DNA of 64,000 nt from Bacteroidetes bacterium CG2_30_33_31. Its GTDB lineage: Bacteria; Bacteroidota; Bacteroidia; Bacteroidales; UBA1556. Position 1 is the stretch's first letter. Each line of letters begins with the position of its first letter. The notes below the pieces were generated by a model that was given only the letters and a program-made list of their open reading frames with translations, was not told the origin of the DNA and did no database searches. Below are positions 41,230 through 50,422 of the stretch, one piece after another. The DNA is taken from contig MNXP01000054.1 in the NCBI GenBank assembly GCA_001872625.1, forward strand, positions 1 through 64,000. Reading direction: 5' to 3'. The position numbers were made by a program, and so were the translations under genes.

Positions 41230-43071
41230 TTACTCCAAAAGAATTTTCTTCACAATGGATTTATCAGCGACAGAAATCCTTACAAAATAAAAACCCTTAT
41301 TATAATTTGGAATCAACTCCTCAGGCTTATTAGAGTTCATTTTAATTAAGCTTAACCCATTTTCATCAAAAATTTCTAAAATACTGTTAGATAAAGACTT
41401 ATTGACGATATGAATATTTTTTTCATCAGAAAAAACTTTGAAATTTGCTTCCAATAAATCATCTTGTTTTTTGAAATTAGTGGAGCTATTTATATGATAT
41501 TCAATATTTTCAATTATTGTTCCATCTTGTCGTTCGGCAGTAAATTTAAGAGTGTCATTGTCGATATTGAATTTGCAAAAATGATAGGATTTTTCGGAAA
41601 CAATAATGCTATCTGAACTTGCTTTGGGATTATAAAGCGGTGCGCCACCACCGCCAGTAGTGATATGCATAACGCCATTGACAGAGGCTCTTGCATAATA
41701 ATGATTATGGCCGGTTATAACAAACTGAACTCCATGTTTTAAGCATAGTGGTTGAATTATATTTTGCACTTTTAAATTATTAGAATGACCGCCAGCAGTC
41801 CACCCCGGTTCATGCAGGAGAATGAATTTCCATGCTTTATTGCTACTTGCCAAATCGTTCAAGAGCCAATTATACTGACAGCTTCCAATAGAATAATCGG
41901 TAAATTGATCAATAATGGAAAAATGCACTGGCCCATTATCGAATGAATAATAAAATCTTCCATTGGTAAACATCGGGTAGGGAAAATATTTTGCATAAAG
42001 GATTCCTTGCCCCTCGTGATTTCCTAAAGCGCTGCAATAAGGCAAGTTGGCTAACATTTTTTGAAGATATAAATATTGTGGGTCGAAAAATTGAGAATCC
42101 CAATCTGACTCATTATTGCCATTGGAAACAAAATCACCACTCGAAACAATAAATGTTTGAGATAATATATCATGAGCAATTTCTTCCATAATTTTTTTAG
42201 CAATTAAATTATGTTCAGCTGGATTTGTTCGTGTGTCGCCATAAGCATAAAAACTAATTTTTTTAACATTGGCGGAGGTATTAGAATAGAAACTACCCTT
42301 TTTTGTTGCGCTGCTGTCAATGCTTACTTTATAATAATATTTTGTGTTTGGCTTCAAGCTCGAAAGCATCATTTTGTGAAGGTGTGAGTTTCCATATTCA
42401 CTGCTAATTTGGGAGTTTTCATAAAAATTTGTGTCGGTGCCCCAATATATAGTACAAGTTTTCGATTCGTTCAACTGCCACAACAACAGCATTTTAGTAT
42501 CATCGTTAGAAAAAAGTAAATATGGAGCTTTTATAAATGAAGATAAGAATGAAAAATCTAATTGCAAATCAAATCTCATTTTGGATTTTGATTCTTTACT
42601 TTTATGAACTTCTACGGCAATAGTATTTTTCCCGGATTTTAGAAAATTAGAAGGAACTATATATGTGAAATAATGCTTGGAATTGTTTTCGTCAGATTCC
42701 ATTGATGCTGTGCTTGTGTATGTTATATTACCATTAGGCATATTCGAACGAATCATTTCATGTCCATTTATATAAATAATTGCTCCATCATTTCTCAAAA
42801 TCTGAAAACGTAATCCTTTCTGCTTTTTTGGATTTTTAATTTTAAACGTCTTGCGAAAGTAGAAAGTTGTTGAATTATTATTTTCGAAATTTCCTGAGAT
42901 AAAGTCTGAAGAATGAGCCCATTTATTGTCATCAAAGGTTGGATTTCGCCAACAACTATCTTGGATGGAGTCATAAGGAAGATATTTCCAACTCGATTGC
43001 TTAGAAATTATTTGGGAACTACAACTCGATATCCAAATGGAAAAAAAAAGGAGAAAAAAAATAGATTTCAT
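41230..43071 (-). CDS. Secreted metallophosphoesterase (purple-acid-phosphatase-like) with T9SS type A C-terminal sorting domain
   Basis: YGDTR, GDFVSNG, LGNHEG, VITGHNHYY; C-terminal ILEIFDENGLSLIKMNSNKPEELIPNYNKGFYFVRISVADKSIVKKILLE. Confidence 0.9.
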   Translation of the reverse strand: MKSIFFLLFFSIWISSCSSQIISKQSSWKYLPYDSIQDSCWRNPTFDDNKWAHSSDFISGNFENNNSTTFYFRKTFKIKNPKKQKGLRFQILRNDGAIIYINGHEMIRSNMPNGNITYTSTASMESDENNSKHYFTYIVPSNFLKSGKNTIAVEVHKSKESKSKMRFDLQLDFSFLSSFIKAPYLLFSNDDTKMLLLWQLNESKTCTIYWGTDTNFYENSQISSEYGNSHLHKMMLSSLKPNTKYYYKVSIDSSATKKGSFYSNTSANVKKISFYAYGDTRTNPAEHNLIAKKIMEEIAHDILSQTFIVSSGDFVSNGNNESDWDSQFFDPQYLYLQKMLANLPYCSALGNHEGQGILYAKYFPYPMFTNGRFYYSFDNGPVHFSIIDQFTDYSIGSCQYNWLLNDLASSNKAWKFILLHEPGWTAGGHSNNLKVQNIIQPLCLKHGVQFVITGHNHYYARASVNGVMHITTGGGGAPLYNPKASSDSIIVSEKSYHFCKFNIDNDTLKFTAERQDGTIIENIEYHINSSTNFKKQDDLLEANFKVFSDEKNIHIVNKSLSNSILEIFDENGLSLIKMNSNKPEELIPNYNKGFYFVRISVADKSIVKKILLE

Positions 43072-43280
43072 ATTGAGAATTTATATCTTATGTGGTGGCA
43101 AATTTAACAGAAAATATTGTTTAAGTATTTTTTGTTTTTATGAATTTAAGATTTTCAATGCTAATGAGTTAGAGCGATTTTAAAATTTCTTAAAACTGAT
43201 TTTAGAGCTTTCATTAATTTAAAGATTCAAAACTGCTATGACGAAAGATACTTTTTTTAAAGCAAAAGCGAATTTTAATC

Positions 43281-43288
43281 TACTTTTG
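43281..43288 (+). promoter_or_regulatory. Putative -7 element TACTTTTG for the eight-gene operon
   Basis: TAnnTTTG match 45 bp upstream of ATG 43334 and downstream of the ORF-track start at 43238. Confidence 0.4.
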
Positions 43289-43333
43289 ATAAGTTGTAAT
43301 AGGAAATGGCAGGAAAAATATCAAATTGATTTA

Positions 43334-44494
43334 ATGAGGAAAGATAAAAGGCTTTATATAATTTTCAGCATCACACTTGTTGCAGTCATGGGAGTAGCAA
43401 GTTTAACGCCGGCATTACCAAAAATTGCTGAAACTCTGCATATTACTAAAGTACAAGTAGGCTTATTGATTAGCGCTTTTACATTTCCAGGAATATTTTT
43501 AGCGCCAATAGCGGGGATTTTAGCCGACCGTTGGGGTCGAAAAAAAGTACTCATACCATCATTATTTATCTTTGCTATTGCTGGTTCGACAGCTTTTTTT
43601 ATTCATAGCTTTCATGTTTTGGTGCTTCTTCGAATTTTTCAGGGAGTGGGTGCTTCTGCATTAGGTTCCTTAAATGTAACTTTAATTGGCGATTTTTTTA
43701 AAGGAAAGGATAGACCCAAAGTTATGGGATATAACGCCAGCGTTTTGAGTTTAGCTACTGGTTTTTTCCCTTTGATTGGTGGCATGTTGGCTGGCATTGC
43801 TTGGTATTATCCTTTTTTGTTGCCAATATTTGCAATACCTGTAGGACTCATTGTCATATTTTTTTTAGAAGAGCCTGAATTTGAGAAAACTCCAAATTTA
43901 AAAGTTTACCTAAAAGCAATTTCCAAGAGTATTCAAAGAAAAGAAGTTATTGCAACTTTTGCCCTTAGCGTTTTGACTTTTTTAATTCTTTATGGTGCAA
44001 TTTTAACGTATATCCCATTTTTATTAAGTCAAAATTTTAAACTATCGGCACCGAAAATTGGCATAGCTTTATCTTTGAGCTCACTATCTACCGCAGCAGT
44101 GGCAAGTCAAGTGGGAAAATTAACAAACAGATTTGGAAGCATAACACTCTTAAAATCAGCATTTATATTATATACAATCACCATGCTGATGGTTCCATAT
44201 ATTCACAGTTTTTATTTCTTTATAATTCCACTTTTATTATTTGGGTCTGCACAGGCATTGAATATTCCAAGCTTACAAACACTTTTGGCGAACCTTGCTC
44301 CCGATGAACAAAGAGGATTATTTATGTCTATTAATGGGATGGTTTTGCGTTTGGGACAGACCTTAGGACCTCTTGTGATAGGATTGGGATTTGCCATTGG
44401 CGGATTTGAAGGCGCTTATTTTCTGGCGGCTTCCATTGCTGTGGCTTGTCTTATAGTTATTTACACATCTTTTCATACAAATATTAGTAATTAA
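43334..44494 (+). CDS. MFS transporter (DHA1-like efflux)
   Basis: Polytopic; GILADRWGRKKVLIPSLF motif A. Start moved to ATG 43334 (MRKDKRLYIIF). Confidence 0.9.
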   Translation: MRKDKRLYIIFSITLVAVMGVASLTPALPKIAETLHITKVQVGLLISAFTFPGIFLAPIAGILADRWGRKKVLIPSLFIFAIAGSTAFFIHSFHVLVLLRIFQGVGASALGSLNVTLIGDFFKGKDRPKVMGYNASVLSLATGFFPLIGGMLAGIAWYYPFLLPIFAIPVGLIVIFFLEEPEFEKTPNLKVYLKAISKSIQRKEVIATFALSVLTFLILYGAILTYIPFLLSQNFKLSAPKIGIALSLSSLSTAAVASQVGKLTNRFGSITLLKSAFILYTITMLMVPYIHSFYFFIIPLLLFGSAQALNIPSLQTLLANLAPDEQRGLFMSINGMVLRLGQTLGPLVIGLGFAIGGFEGAYFLAASIAVACLIVIYTSFHTNISN

Positions 44495-44502
44495 ATTGCC
44501 CT

Positions 44503-45648
44503 ATGAATTTGACAATAGACATTCTTTCATTTATAAATAGCCATTCCGAAAAAGATTTTGAGCCATATTACCTTTATGACATTAATATTATTAGACAAAA
44601 TTGTCGTAAATTTCAAAATATTCCTTACCAAAATAAGGAAATACATTTTGCTTCTATGGCCAATGTTAATCCTAATTTTCTTCAAATTGTTAAGGAAGAA
44701 AAGGTAAAAGTTTTTGTAAATTCCACCATGCATCTACAGTCTGTTCAGCAAGCAGGTTTTCGAAAATCGGAAATAATTTTTACTTCCTCAGCGCTCAGCG
44801 AAAAAACTATGAAATTTGTTGAAAGTTGTGAAGTTCAAATTAACCTTGATTCGCTAAAACAACTCGAGCTTTGGCAGAAATTATTTCCCGAAAAGTCTGT
44901 TGGAATCCGCGTAAATATTGGTGACGAAGTAAAACCTTTTTCTACACGTGCAGGATTTTTTATTGGCAAAGAAAGTAGATTGGGTTTCAACATGCAAGAT
45001 ATCAATATGATAAAAGATAAATCAAAAATAAAAGGATTGCATCTTTATGTAGGAACAGATGTTTTTGACATAAATTATTTTATTGATTGCTACAAAGAAC
45101 TTATAAAAATTGCATCTTTCTTTCCAAATCTTGAATATTTGAATTTTGGTGGCGGCTTTGGTGTTTCTGAAAATGGTAAACAAAAGTTCGATTTTCCAGA
45201 ATATTATTTAAGAGTTACAAATCTTATGAATGAAGTTTCCGAAAAATATGGCAAAAGCATGAAACTTATTGTGGAACCAGGAAGAATTATCGGTGGAGAA
45301 GCTGGCTATTTTGTGTGCAATGTCACTGATATTAAAAGACGAGAAAACAAACGACTTATAGGTTTAAATGCTTCTACAGTTCAGTTTACCAGACCTTTAA
45401 TTTATCCTGGGACAGCCAAACATCCAGCAATTATTATCAGAAATGGAAATATTTTAGACTCGCAACAGAAATATAACTCTACAGTTTATGGCTGTTCCAC
45501 ATACTCGCGCGATATTTTTTCCGAAGCAGTAAATTTACCTGAATTAGAAATTGGCGACATAATAGTTTTTGGCATAGCAGGCTCATATTTAGCATCTTCA
45601 TATTGTCAATTCTTAGGATTTCCAAAACCTGATGAATATTTTTTATGA
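44503..45648 (+). CDS. PLP-dependent decarboxylase family 2 homologue (alanine racemase fold type III) lacking the canonical Schiff-base lysine
   Basis: YLYDINIIRQNCRKF, FASMAN (YAVKAN position), ESRLGF, NFGGGFGV, VEPGRIIGGEAG, CSTYSRDIF, AGSYLASSYCQFLGFPKPDEYF. Confidence 0.88.
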   Translation: MNLTIDILSFINSHSEKDFEPYYLYDINIIRQNCRKFQNIPYQNKEIHFASMANVNPNFLQIVKEEKVKVFVNSTMHLQSVQQAGFRKSEIIFTSSALSEKTMKFVESCEVQINLDSLKQLELWQKLFPEKSVGIRVNIGDEVKPFSTRAGFFIGKESRLGFNMQDINMIKDKSKIKGLHLYVGTDVFDINYFIDCYKELIKIASFFPNLEYLNFGGGFGVSENGKQKFDFPEYYLRVTNLMNEVSEKYGKSMKLIVEPGRIIGGEAGYFVCNVTDIKRRENKRLIGLNASTVQFTRPLIYPGTAKHPAIIIRNGNILDSQQKYNSTVYGCSTYSRDIFSEAVNLPELEIGDIIVFGIAGSYLASSYCQFLGFPKPDEYFL

Positions 45649-46733
45649 AAGTAGAATTTATTGATGGCAAGTCGGCATATAAGATTTTTTCTAAAGTTGC
45701 TGCCGATGTTTATAAGGGAAATAAGTTTTTTAAAGCTACAGAAAGCAGTGTAGAAAAGCTTTTGTTGAATTCTGATAGCGCCTTCAATAGCCATTCAATT
45801 ATCAAAAAATTTGTCCTAAGTGATGCTAATAATCTTGTGGCTCGTTTTGCTTTGATTCACGATTTTCGTCTTCCTGAATATATTCAAGTGTCATTCTTTG
45901 AAGCGCAGCCTGCCTTAGGCAATATCTTTGACCTTATAAAAAATGAGATTTATCATCATTTTCCTAAAGTCAGAAAAGTTGTTGTGGGATTAAATGGACA
46001 TTTGAATTATGGCGCTGGAATTTTGCTAAATCATTTCGATGAAGCTCCGCTCTTTGGACTTCCTTATAATCCAGATTATTACTCTGAGTATTTCAAAGAT
46101 TTGCATTGTCGCAAGATGTTTACTTTTAGATTTAGCATGGAAGTTTACCAAGCGTGGGCACAATCCTATTCTGTTCAGCGCGAGCTTAAAGGGTTGAAGC
46201 TTAGATTTATGAATAAACGAAATATCAAAGAAGAAAGCGCAATTTATACTCAACTCAATAATCAATCTTTTTTGCAACATCCTTACTGGGCAAATCGCGA
46301 CAATCAAGAGGATTTAGACTTGTTTTATCCTTTTCGATTTCTGTTAGATAACGAAAATTTGATCTTTGCCGAAGTCGATGATAGACCTGTGGGATTTTTT
46401 TTATGGTATCCCGATTTTAATCAATTAGTTGATAGTCAGCGTGATTTAAATGTTTTTGACCTTATAAAATACCGTTTTGGTAAGTCAATAGATAGTTTTC
46501 GATTTACCGAAATTGGCATTATTCCAGAATATCAGCGCAGCCCTGTGGCTTTGGCATTAATTAATAAATCGCTACCGACTCTTTTAGAAAAAGGCTATAA
46601 ATATTGTGAAGGAGGTTTTATCTTCGAAGAAAACCTAGCATCAATAGCTTTTGTCAAAAGGATTTTGCAACGTTGCTATGGCAAAGAACCAGAGGTTTAT
46701 CGTAAGTTTGCTACTTTTGAAAAAAACATATAA
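45645..46733 (+). CDS. GNAT-like acyltransferase (YghO-like)
   Basis: FGLPYNPDYYSEYF, FRFTEIGIIPEYQRSPVALALINKSLPTLLEKGYKYCEGGFIFEENLASI; overlaps the preceding gene. Confidence 0.68.
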   Translation: MKVEFIDGKSAYKIFSKVAADVYKGNKFFKATESSVEKLLLNSDSAFNSHSIIKKFVLSDANNLVARFALIHDFRLPEYIQVSFFEAQPALGNIFDLIKNEIYHHFPKVRKVVVGLNGHLNYGAGILLNHFDEAPLFGLPYNPDYYSEYFKDLHCRKMFTFRFSMEVYQAWAQSYSVQRELKGLKLRFMNKRNIKEESAIYTQLNNQSFLQHPYWANRDNQEDLDLFYPFRFLLDNENLIFAEVDDRPVGFFLWYPDFNQLVDSQRDLNVFDLIKYRFGKSIDSFRFTEIGIIPEYQRSPVALALINKSLPTLLEKGYKYCEGGFIFEENLASIAFVKRILQRCYGKEPEVYRKFATFEKNI

Positions 46734-47755
46734 TGTTGGAATTTAAATATATACAAGAATCTTCAAATCTCCCTGATGAATGGGATATGCTTGCCGATAA
46801 TTATTTTCAACGCAAAAGATTTCTGCTTCACAGTGAAAAATATAATCCTTGCTACCAAAGATACTATTTATGTTCGGAGAGTGGGAAATTGGTAGCAGCC
46901 GCAATTGTTTACTCCCTAAGGCTTGATATTTTTACTTTCGTGAAAATTAAAAGCCCAATAAAAATGAATATTATTGGGATTCCTTGTTCGGTTTCAAGTT
47001 CAGGAATCTTTGGAAATAATAACACAATCGAAGACCTAAAAGAATATATTTATAAAATTGAGCATGGTTTTGTTATAAGCTTAAATTTGATTTTAAAACC
47101 TTTATCCACGAAATTTGCCTCTGGAAAAACATTGCCAACTATTATATTATCAAATAATTATGAAAATTGGGAAGAATATTTGGCTTCTATGCGGTCGAAT
47201 TATAGAAGAAGATTGAAGCAAATTAATGAGCCAAATAGCAGGTTGATATTTGAAAAAATTCCATGTTCAGAATTTACTACAGCGATGTATCAGCAATATC
47301 TATCGGTGTTTATGCGCAGCAATGGCAAGTTGGAAATGTTGAGCTTCGACTTTTTCAAAAACCTCCCTGAAGAATTTATTTTAAAGGTCTGCAAAATTGA
47401 CGAAGCCATAATAGGCTGGAATATTGCGCTGTCCTCTGGAAATATTTATTACTTTTTCTTAGGTGGAATTGATTATAAATACAATAAAATTTACAATACT
47501 TATTTGCGTTTGCTTTCGTCACTCATCGAAGATGGTATTAATAAAAATGCCGAAATAATTGAACTTGGTCAAACTGCTGAGATTGCAAAAATGCGCATGG
47601 GCGGCATAGCAGAAGCTCGCTTTATGGAAGCTCACCACAGTAATTTATTATTTCATAAGGTGTTGAAAATTAGCAGCCCTATGCTTTCTTATAAACGTAA
47701 ACTGGAAAATACTAAAGCATTTAAAGACAAGCCTTATGAAAATATTAATGATTAG
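46733..47755 (+). CDS. GNAT/FemAB (BioF2-like) acyltransferase
   Basis: WEEYLASMRSNYRRRLKQ and IIELGQTAEIAKMRMGG typical of FemAB/BioF2-like acyltransferases; overlaps neighbours. Confidence 0.72.
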   Translation: MLEFKYIQESSNLPDEWDMLADNYFQRKRFLLHSEKYNPCYQRYYLCSESGKLVAAAIVYSLRLDIFTFVKIKSPIKMNIIGIPCSVSSSGIFGNNNTIEDLKEYIYKIEHGFVISLNLILKPLSTKFASGKTLPTIILSNNYENWEEYLASMRSNYRRRLKQINEPNSRLIFEKIPCSEFTTAMYQQYLSVFMRSNGKLEMLSFDFFKNLPEEFILKVCKIDEAIIGWNIALSSGNIYYFFLGGIDYKYNKIYNTYLRLLSSLIEDGINKNAEIIELGQTAEIAKMRMGGIAEARFMEAHHSNLLFHKVLKISSPMLSYKRKLENTKAFKDKPYENIND

Positions 47756-49106
47756 ACCTAAGCCTTCGAGTGAAACTATTGGACTGCAACATCTAATGAT
47801 AGTAGAGCCTTTGGAGCTTGAAATTTTATCTGCTTTAAAACGTCCTGTTGACGAGGTTGTGATAGTGGATATGATTCTTGAAAAGAACTCTTTTGAATCT
47901 TTCGTAATATTGCACAAGCCTGATATTTTGTGTATTACAGGATATATTACTAATGTTTCCACCATAATTTTATTTTGTCAAAAAGCTAAGAAAATCTCTC
48001 CAAATATTATAAATATTGTCGGTGGCGTTCATTGTGAAGTTTGCCCAGAAGATTTTGAAAATGAGGCTATTGATTATAGAGTTGTAAGAAATGCCGCCAT
48101 AATTTTTACTGATTTGCTTTGTCATATCGCTGGAAGTGGCAATTTGCCCAAAGGTGTATTTCGCCAAGGCGATACTCTTGAAAATACTACTCTTCCAGCA
48201 TTTGATTTTCGAATTCCTTTTGCCGATAGAAGTTCTGTAGCTAAATATCGCAACAAATATTTCTATATTTTTCAGAACAAAGTGGCACTAATAAAAACTT
48301 CTTTTGGTTGCCCTTACCAATGTTCATTCTGCTTTTGCAGAGTTATTACCTCTGGGAAATTTTATCAAAGACCAGTTAATGAGGTTATTGAAGAATTAGA
48401 ACAAATTTCTGAGAAGGAAATATATATTGTTGACGATGATTTTTTGTTCGATAAACAATGGCTACAAGAGTTTATTTATGAGCTTAAAAATAGAAACATC
48501 CTCAAACATTTTTTAGTCTATGGCAGAGCAGATTTCATTGCTAAAAATCCTGAAATGATGCATGATTTAGCTGCAATTGGATTAAGAACTGTTATTGTTG
48601 GTTTTGAAAGTTTTTCGGACAAAGAACTTGATTTATACAATAAAAAAACTTCGGTGGAAATGTATAAAGGGACTATGGCTGTGATACATAACGAAAAAAT
48701 TGATGTGTTTGCAACTATCATTATTCCACCCGATTATGATAAAAATGATTTTAAAGAAATGGTGAGAGTCATTAAGAAATTGGGAATTCATTTTGTCAAT
48801 CTGCAACCGCTGACGCCTCTGCCAAAAACTGAGGTTAGTTTTCCTGACGATCAAATAATTGTGGACAAGCATAATTATGAAAAATGGGATTTGGCACATA
48901 TCACCGTGAGACCTACAAAACTTTCGGTGCCCGATTTTTATAGAGAAATTTTAAAAGCTTACGATTCAATATTATACAGTCCAAAAGTGATTTGGAAATA
49001 TCTTACAACTTACCGTCCGATAATGCTTTTCAAAATGCTTATGGGAGGCTATAGAGTGGCAAAACAATATAAATCAAGAATAAAAGAAGCCGAAAAATAT
49101 GCCTAA
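47736..49106 (+). CDS. B12-binding-domain radical SAM protein (1 of 4)
   Basis: N-terminal Rossmann B12-like domain (NIINIVGGVHCEVCPEDF); FGCPYQCSFCFCR CxxxCxxC; EKEIYIVDDDFL. Confidence 0.92.
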   Translation: MKILMIRPKPSSETIGLQHLMIVEPLELEILSALKRPVDEVVIVDMILEKNSFESFVILHKPDILCITGYITNVSTIILFCQKAKKISPNIINIVGGVHCEVCPEDFENEAIDYRVVRNAAIIFTDLLCHIAGSGNLPKGVFRQGDTLENTTLPAFDFRIPFADRSSVAKYRNKYFYIFQNKVALIKTSFGCPYQCSFCFCRVITSGKFYQRPVNEVIEELEQISEKEIYIVDDDFLFDKQWLQEFIYELKNRNILKHFLVYGRADFIAKNPEMMHDLAAIGLRTVIVGFESFSDKELDLYNKKTSVEMYKGTMAVIHNEKIDVFATIIIPPDYDKNDFKEMVRVIKKLGIHFVNLQPLTPLPKTEVSFPDDQIIVDKHNYEKWDLAHITVRPTKLSVPDFYREILKAYDSILYSPKVIWKYLTTYRPIMLFKMLMGGYRVAKQYKSRIKEAEKYA

Positions 49107-50421
49107 AATACTTTTTATTCAGCCGACACAATATGCGGAATCTGGAAAATTGTGCAAACAAAAGAAGATTAATTTGCCTGGCTTAGCTTTTCCTCTTTTG
49201 GCTGCATACACTCCAGCAAATTGGCAGGTAGAATTGCTGATTGAGGTTGTGGACGAAATTGACTTTGATGCTCAGGCAGATATTGTTGCTATTGGCACCA
49301 TGGGTCATGCTACTTTTCGCGGTTTGGAAATAGCTGCTGAGTTTAAAAAACGTGGTAAAATTGTCGTTATGGGTGGTTATATGGCTTCCATAGCATACCA
49401 AGAAGCAATGAAATATGTTGATTCGGTGGTGATTGGTGATGCTGAAATCTCGTATCCCAAGATGTTGAAAGATTTTGAGGAGACTGGTAGAGTAAAAAAA
49501 TTATATAATTTCCCTATTCATGAGCTAAAAAATCTTCCCATACCTCGTTACGACTTGCTCACTCAAAAAAAAATCGGTCTAATGCTGCCTGTCCAAGCTG
49601 GTCGCGGCTGCACTTTCACATGCTCTTTTTGTTCTATTGCTTGCCTTTACGAAGGCAAATATTTGTTCCGCCCCGTTGATGAAGTTATCAATGACATAAA
49701 AGAGGTAAAGCGTTTAGGCTTTAAAAGATTTTATCTTATTGACGATAATATTGTTTCAAATCCAAAATATCTAAAAGAACTTTGCCAGAAAATTACACCT
49801 TTGAAAATGAAATGGGCAAGCCAATGTGCGATTCACCTTGCCAAAAATGCTGAATTACTGAAGATTGTAAGAGAATCAGGTTGCGATTTGATGAGCTTTG
49901 GAGTGGAAAGTATAAACCAACAAGCGATAAATAGTCTGGATAAACCATGGCTAAAAGCTGTTGACCATGAGCAAAACATCAAGATTCTTGCGGAATCGGG
50001 CATCACTGTAAGTACTGAAATGATTGTCGGCACCGATTTCGACACTGAAGAATCAATACGAGAGACTTTTGATTTTATTTATAGAAATAGAATTCCAATT
50101 CCGCGATTTTATATTCTTACGCCAATTCCTGGAACCGCTCTTTATAATGATTTAAAGCAGCAAGGACGTATGCTGACAGATGATTTGCGACAATTTGATG
50201 GCACTCGTTGCGTGCATATTCCTAAAAAAATTGAACCAGAAAAACTGACTGAAATGTATTGGTGGTTAAATAATCAAGTATTTTCAATAAAGAGTATTTT
50301 TCATCGAGTGCTTTTCAACAAATTACTTTGGAGAAATCCCAGTATGTTGCTGTTTTCCATTGCAATAAACTTTCATTATAGGCATTATGTAAAAAGAAAA
50401 ATTACACCAAACATATTTTAG
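49099..50421 (+). CDS. B12-binding-domain radical SAM protein (2 of 4)
   Basis: IVVMGGYMASIAYQEAM; GRGCTFTCSFCSIA; FKRFYLIDDNIVSNPKYLKEL. Confidence 0.94.
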   Translation: MPKILFIQPTQYAESGKLCKQKKINLPGLAFPLLAAYTPANWQVELLIEVVDEIDFDAQADIVAIGTMGHATFRGLEIAAEFKKRGKIVVMGGYMASIAYQEAMKYVDSVVIGDAEISYPKMLKDFEETGRVKKLYNFPIHELKNLPIPRYDLLTQKKIGLMLPVQAGRGCTFTCSFCSIACLYEGKYLFRPVDEVINDIKEVKRLGFKRFYLIDDNIVSNPKYLKELCQKITPLKMKWASQCAIHLAKNAELLKIVRESGCDLMSFGVESINQQAINSLDKPWLKAVDHEQNIKILAESGITVSTEMIVGTDFDTEESIRETFDFIYRNRIPIPRFYILTPIPGTALYNDLKQQGRMLTDDLRQFDGTRCVHIPKKIEPEKLTEMYWWLNNQVFSIKSIFHRVLFNKLLWRNPSMLLFSIAINFHYRHYVKRKITPNIF

Positions 50422-50422
50422 A

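Noticed and set aside
43072-43334. Possible RiPP precursor peptide or cobalamin riboswitch upstream of the eight-gene operon
   Set aside because: No convincing small ORF with a ribosome-binding site and no B12-box-like sequence could be seen by eye; covariance search not possible here.
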